This document shows, piece after piece, positions 44,618 through 47,435 of a DNA stretch of 47,435 bases; within the stretch, counting starts at the first letter, position 1; every line of letters starts with the position of its first letter. This DNA is from an uncultured Sphingorhabdus sp. (GTDB lineage: Bacteria > Pseudomonadota > Alphaproteobacteria > Sphingomonadales > Sphingomonadaceae). Made by a program: the position numbers and the translations under genes. The notes under the pieces were generated by a model that was not told the DNA's origin, made no database searches, and saw only the letters and a program-made list of their open reading frames with translations. The stretch spans positions 1-47,435 of the forward strand of contig NZ_CALMSV010000172.1 in the NCBI RefSeq assembly GCF_937872355.1, written 5' to 3'.

Positions 44618-45371
44618 ATTGCTGTGGATCGCGGGTCTTTTTGCGCTGATGACTGTGCTAATTCCAGAAGCAGCATTGGCGCAAAGCGGCAGCGGCGCGA
44701 TGGACCGCGCGCTCGGCGAAATCGCCGGAAACGGCCGCCCGCTGTCACTGTCGCTGCAGATCCTGCTGCTCATGGGGCTGCTCACCATCTTGCCCACGCT
44801 GGTGCTGATGATGACGAGCTTCACCCGGATCATCATTGTATTATCGATCCTGCGCCACGCGTTGGGGCTGCAACAGACGCCGCCCAATCAGGTGCTGGTG
44901 GGCTTAAGCCTGTTCCTATCGCTTTTTGTGATGCAGCCGGTGCTGTCTGACATCAATCGCGCCGCGATCACGCCTTATGGCGAACAGCAGATCGGCATTG
45001 AAGAAGCGGTTACGCGTGCCGGAACATCGCTGTATGGCTTCATGCTCGCCCAGACCCGCAAGGGCGATCTGGCGCTTTTCACCAAACTGGCCAAATCCCC
45101 GCCATTGGCAAGCCCTAAGGATGTGCCCTTTTCAATCCTCCTGCCCGCCTTTGTGACTAGCGAGCTCAAGACCGCCTTCCAGATCGGTTTTCTGATCTTC
45201 CTTCCCTTTTTGATTATCGACCTGATGGTGGCCTCGGCGCTGATGTCGCTGGGTATGATGATGCTGTCGCCGACCATCGTCTCAATGCCATTCAAGCTGC
45301 TGCTCTTTGTGCTGGTCGACGGCTGGGCGCTGACCATGGGGTCGCTCGCCGCCTCCTTTGCGAGCGGATGA
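44607..45371 (+). CDS. fliP: Flagellar export gate protein FliP
   Basis: A 254-residue FliP with a signal peptide (to about residue 25, ALAQ) and four membrane segments. Family motifs are [39 protein letters not shown] and [23 protein letters not shown] 44607 is used; a TTG directly before it gives one more residue. Core of the export gate. Confidence 0.95.
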   Translation: MLPRLLWIAGLFALMTVLIPEAALAQSGSGAMDRALGEIAGNGRPLSLSLQILLLMGLLTILPTLVLMMTSFTRIIIVLSILRHALGLQQTPPNQVLVGLSLFLSLFVMQPVLSDINRAAITPYGEQQIGIEEAVTRAGTSLYGFMLAQTRKGDLALFTKLAKSPPLASPKDVPFSILLPAFVTSELKTAFQIGFLIFLPFLIIDLMVASALMSLGMMMLSPTIVSMPFKLLLFVLVDGWALTMGSLAASFASG

Positions 45372-45372
45372 G

Positions 45373-45642
45373 ATGGAACAAGACGCTTTCCTATCAATAG
45401 CCCAGCAGGCGCTGTGGGTGCTCGCGCTGGCTTCCGCACCGATCCTGCTGCCTGCGCTCGTTACCGGCGTGCTGCTCGGCATGGTTCAGGCGGCCACTTC
45501 AATCAACGAACAGACGCTCAGCTTTGTGCCCAAGCTGATCCTTGTCTCGATTTGTCTGGCGCTGTTCGGCGGCAGCATCATGGTGCTGCTCACCGATTTT
45601 ACCCGCGACATGTTCGACCAAATTCCGCTTTTGCTGCGCTGA
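45373..45642 (+). CDS. fliQ: Flagellar export gate protein FliQ
   Basis: An 89-residue FliQ with two membrane helices. GVLLGMVQAATSINEQTLSF and LPALVTGV are typical. One base separates it from fliP. Part of the FliPQR gate. Confidence 0.93.
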   Translation: MEQDAFLSIAQQALWVLALASAPILLPALVTGVLLGMVQAATSINEQTLSFVPKLILVSICLALFGGSIMVLLTDFTRDMFDQIPLLLR

Positions 45643-45646
45643 GGCC

Positions 45647-46426
45647 ATGAACGAATTCGCATTCGGCAATATCGAGGCGACGTTGCAACTTTGGTTGCTG
45701 GCAATGATCCGTCCGGGAGCCGCCATGCTGGCGGCGCCATTTTTCGGCGCGGCGAATGTGCCGGTGCAATTACGTCTGGTACTGTCGCTGGCGCTCGCCT
45801 TGCCCGCCGTTTCGATGATCGAGCCTTCAATGCCACCGGATGGATTGGTCTCCTTGGCTGGCTTTGCAATGATGGCAGGCGAAGTGCTGGCGGGGCTGGC
45901 CATGGGTTTCACGTTGCAGATCGGCTTTGCCGCTGCTTTGCTGGCGGGCGAGGTCATCAGCAACATGATGGGCATCGGATTCGCGGCAATGGCTGATCCG
46001 GCCACCGGCCAGCCCAGCCCCGCAATTGGGCAATATTTGTCGATGCTAGCGCTGGTTCTTTTCCTCGCCGCCGATGGTCACTTGCTCTTCTTCGAACTGG
46101 TATTTCAAAGCTACCAAAGCCTGCCACCCGGCGCCGCATGGCTATCGGCGACCACCTTGAAAGGCATGATCGATTTTGGCGGGCTGATGTTTGTAGCCGG
46201 TCTTGCCGTGGCGATGCCAGTGCTTTCGGCCTTGCTTATGGTGCAAGCCGTATTTGCAATGGTCTCACGCTCGGCGCCTACGCTCAATCTGTTTGCGGTT
46301 GGCTTGCCGGTCACCCTGTCGGCCGGAACCATATTGCTCGCCATTGCGACACCTGTAATGGCGGAGGCATTGGCAAGGACAATGGCCGAAGCTTTGGCGA
46401 TGTCGGCTATGCTGGTGAGGGGCTGA
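45647..46426 (+). CDS. fliR: Flagellar export gate protein FliR
   Basis: A 259-residue FliR with about six membrane segments. RPGAAMLAAPFFGAANVPVQ, LAGEVISNMMGIGFAAMADP and DGHLLFFELVFQSYQSLP match the family. ATG 45647 follows GAGG by three bases. Completes the FliPQR gate; flhB starts three bases later. Confidence 0.93.
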   Translation: MNEFAFGNIEATLQLWLLAMIRPGAAMLAAPFFGAANVPVQLRLVLSLALALPAVSMIEPSMPPDGLVSLAGFAMMAGEVLAGLAMGFTLQIGFAAALLAGEVISNMMGIGFAAMADPATGQPSPAIGQYLSMLALVLFLAADGHLLFFELVFQSYQSLPPGAAWLSATTLKGMIDFGGLMFVAGLAVAMPVLSALLMVQAVFAMVSRSAPTLNLFAVGLPVTLSAGTILLAIATPVMAEALARTMAEALAMSAMLVRG

Positions 46427-46429
46427 GCC

Positions 46430-47160
46430 ATGGCCGAGGCTCCGGATCGCGACCAGCAAACCGAAGCACCTACCCCCAAAAGGCGTAAGGATGCGGCGGA
46501 GGAAGGCGATGTCCTGATCTCTCGCGAACTGGCATCGGCACTGGTCATACTGGCCGGGATCGGCTGGCTGGCGCTTGCAGGCCAATGGCTGGTCAACGCC
46601 GTTGCGGCGATGCTGCGGAACGGGCTTGCCATCGAAAGAAGCCATTTTGCCGCTTTCGAACTCTCCGCGCGCCTGACGAGCCTGCTGACCCCGCTCATTC
46701 TTCCCTTCGCCGCCTTGCTGCTTGCCAGCCTTGCAGCGGCGATTGCCGGGCCTGCCTTGCTCGGCTCGCTCGGTTGGCGCAGCAAGGCCATGGCGTTCAA
46801 AGCAAGCCGGCTCAGCCCGCTTTCGGGCATCAAACGCATCTTCGGGATGCAGGGCCTGATCGAACTCGCCAAAGCGCTAGCCAAGGCCGGACTGCTGGGT
46901 GGTGTTGGCTGGTGGCTGGTAATGGGTGAACTCCCCAAACTACTTTCGTTGTCTGCAGCTGATCCGCTGACGGCATCGGCCAGCCTTGGCAGCAGCCTGA
47001 TATCGCTCTTGCTGGCGCTGGGCCTTGCCATGCTGTTGATCGCCCTGCTCGATGTTCCGGCGCAAAATTTCCAACGCTTTCGGAGACTTCGCATGTCACG
47101 CGAGCAGGTGAAGGAGGAACTTCGGCAAAGTGAAGGCGCACCCGAGTTAAAGGCGCAGCT
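46430..47160 (+). CDS. flhB: Flagellar export switch FlhB, cut at the contig end
   Basis: About 243 genuine residues from ATG 46430. They include the N-terminal TEAPTPKRRKDAAEEGDVLI motif (in part), four membrane segments, SPLSGIKRIFGMQGLIELAK and the start of the cytoplasmic linker MSREQVKEELRQSEGAPELK. At about 47155-47175 the sequence changes to unrelated DNA; the frame stays open to the window end but no longer resembles FlhB. The autocleavage NPTH domain (the last 110 or so residues) is missing. Probably an assembly join and not a natural truncation. Confidence 0.88.
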
Positions 47161-47434
47161 CCGCGCGCGGCAGCAGGCGCGCGTAGTAGAAACGCGCGGT
47201 GTCGAGCTTGGCGCGGTAGAACGCGGCATCCGGCGGCTCGTGCTTCAGGCGCACGATCGCGACCGCCGCCATCTTCGCCCAGCACCAGGCGAGGCACAGG
47301 TAACCGGTGAACAGCAGGTAGTCGACCGCGGCCGCGCCCAGTTCCTCGGGGCGACGCGAACCGCGCTCGCCGAGGCGCTCGGTGACGTCGGTCCATTCCT
47401 TCAGCAGCCCGGCGAGCCGGGGCACGAAGTCGGC
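47147..47434 (-). CDS. Acyl-CoA dehydrogenase C-terminal fragment, foreign to locus
   Basis: The minus strand encodes the C-terminal part of an acyl-CoA dehydrogenase of the type with an extra C-terminal helical domain. Residues seen are GAAAVDYLLFTGYLCLAWCW, AKMAAVAIVRLKHE and AAFYRAKLDTARFYYARLLP. The frame enters from beyond base 47435. By hand count GC is about 71% over 47221-47400, higher than the flagellar DNA. The true gene probably ends near 47160; the last residues to the stop at 47147 may come from flhB antisense. It looks like a second organism's DNA joined to flhB. Confidence 0.75.
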   Translation of the reverse strand, partial: ADFVPRLAGLLKEWTDVTERLGERGSRRPEELGAAAVDYLLFTGYLCLAWCWAKMAAVAIVRLKHEPPDAAFYRAKLDTARFYYARLLPRAELRL

Positions 47435-47435
47435 G

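Overview
The window reads as an alphaproteobacterial contig, most likely from a sphingomonad (Sphingomonadaceae/Sphingopyxis-like). Pointers are the exosortase-A-associated hydrolase pair, a CYP153-type P450 with its ferredoxin, a short flagellin, high GC, and a compact fliE-to-flhB operon with many 1-11 bp start/stop overlaps. All family calls come from reading the translated sequence; no database search was run.

Layout. (1) 1-2193: end of an exosortase/PEP-CTERM polysaccharide locus (partial GNAT, acyl carrier protein, hydrolases 2 and 1), with an inverted REP-like doublet at 324-410. (2) 2197-7603: chromosomal genes: a translationally coupled PpiC-like isomerase + HupE/UreJ pair, then a 2,4-dienoyl-CoA reductase/enoyl-CoA hydratase operon divergent from a TetR regulator, with two palindromic operators between them. 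(3) 7644-34991: an integrative and mobilizable element of about 27.3 kb in the 3' end of a tRNA-Met gene. It is bounded by a 15-bp direct repeat and has a tyrosine integrase, two AlpA-like genes, paired integrase arm-site candidates at both ends, TraC/TraD, a TraA/MobA relaxase-helicase, a DUF6118-like protein and an oriT-like site. No type IV secretion genes are present, so transfer would need a helper. (4) 35153-47160: chromosomal flagellin and fliEFGHIJKLMNOPQR-flhB. (5) About 47155-47435: a GC-richer antisense fragment of an unrelated acyl-CoA dehydrogenase, almost certainly an assembly chimera that cuts flhB.

The element's cargo is the most interesting part. A FadR-type regulator sits between a rightward CYP153 P450-ferredoxin-hydrolase operon and a leftward operon of nine genes: FMN flavoprotein, Coq4-like protein, Ltp2-like thiolase/aldolase, DUF35 Zn-ribbon protein, two acyl-CoA dehydrogenases, acyl-CoA synthetase, Baeyer-Villiger monooxygenase and alpha/beta hydrolase. 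Inferred logic: P450 oxidation of a terminal carbon, CoA activation, dehydrogenation, retro-aldol removal of a side chain to leave a ketone, Baeyer-Villiger oxidation to an ester or lactone, and hydrolysis. That would suit an alicyclic or terpenoid compound with a side chain. The synthetase carries a frameshifting deletion of about 20 nt.

This cargo is bracketed by two diverged direct copies of a segment (MarR-type operator, truncated alpha/beta hydrolase, thioesterase). The left copy lies beside marR and the right copy leads into an OprM-EmrA-EmrB efflux operon. This suggests that the catabolic block was inserted into, or recombined with, an older marR-hydrolase-thioesterase-efflux locus.
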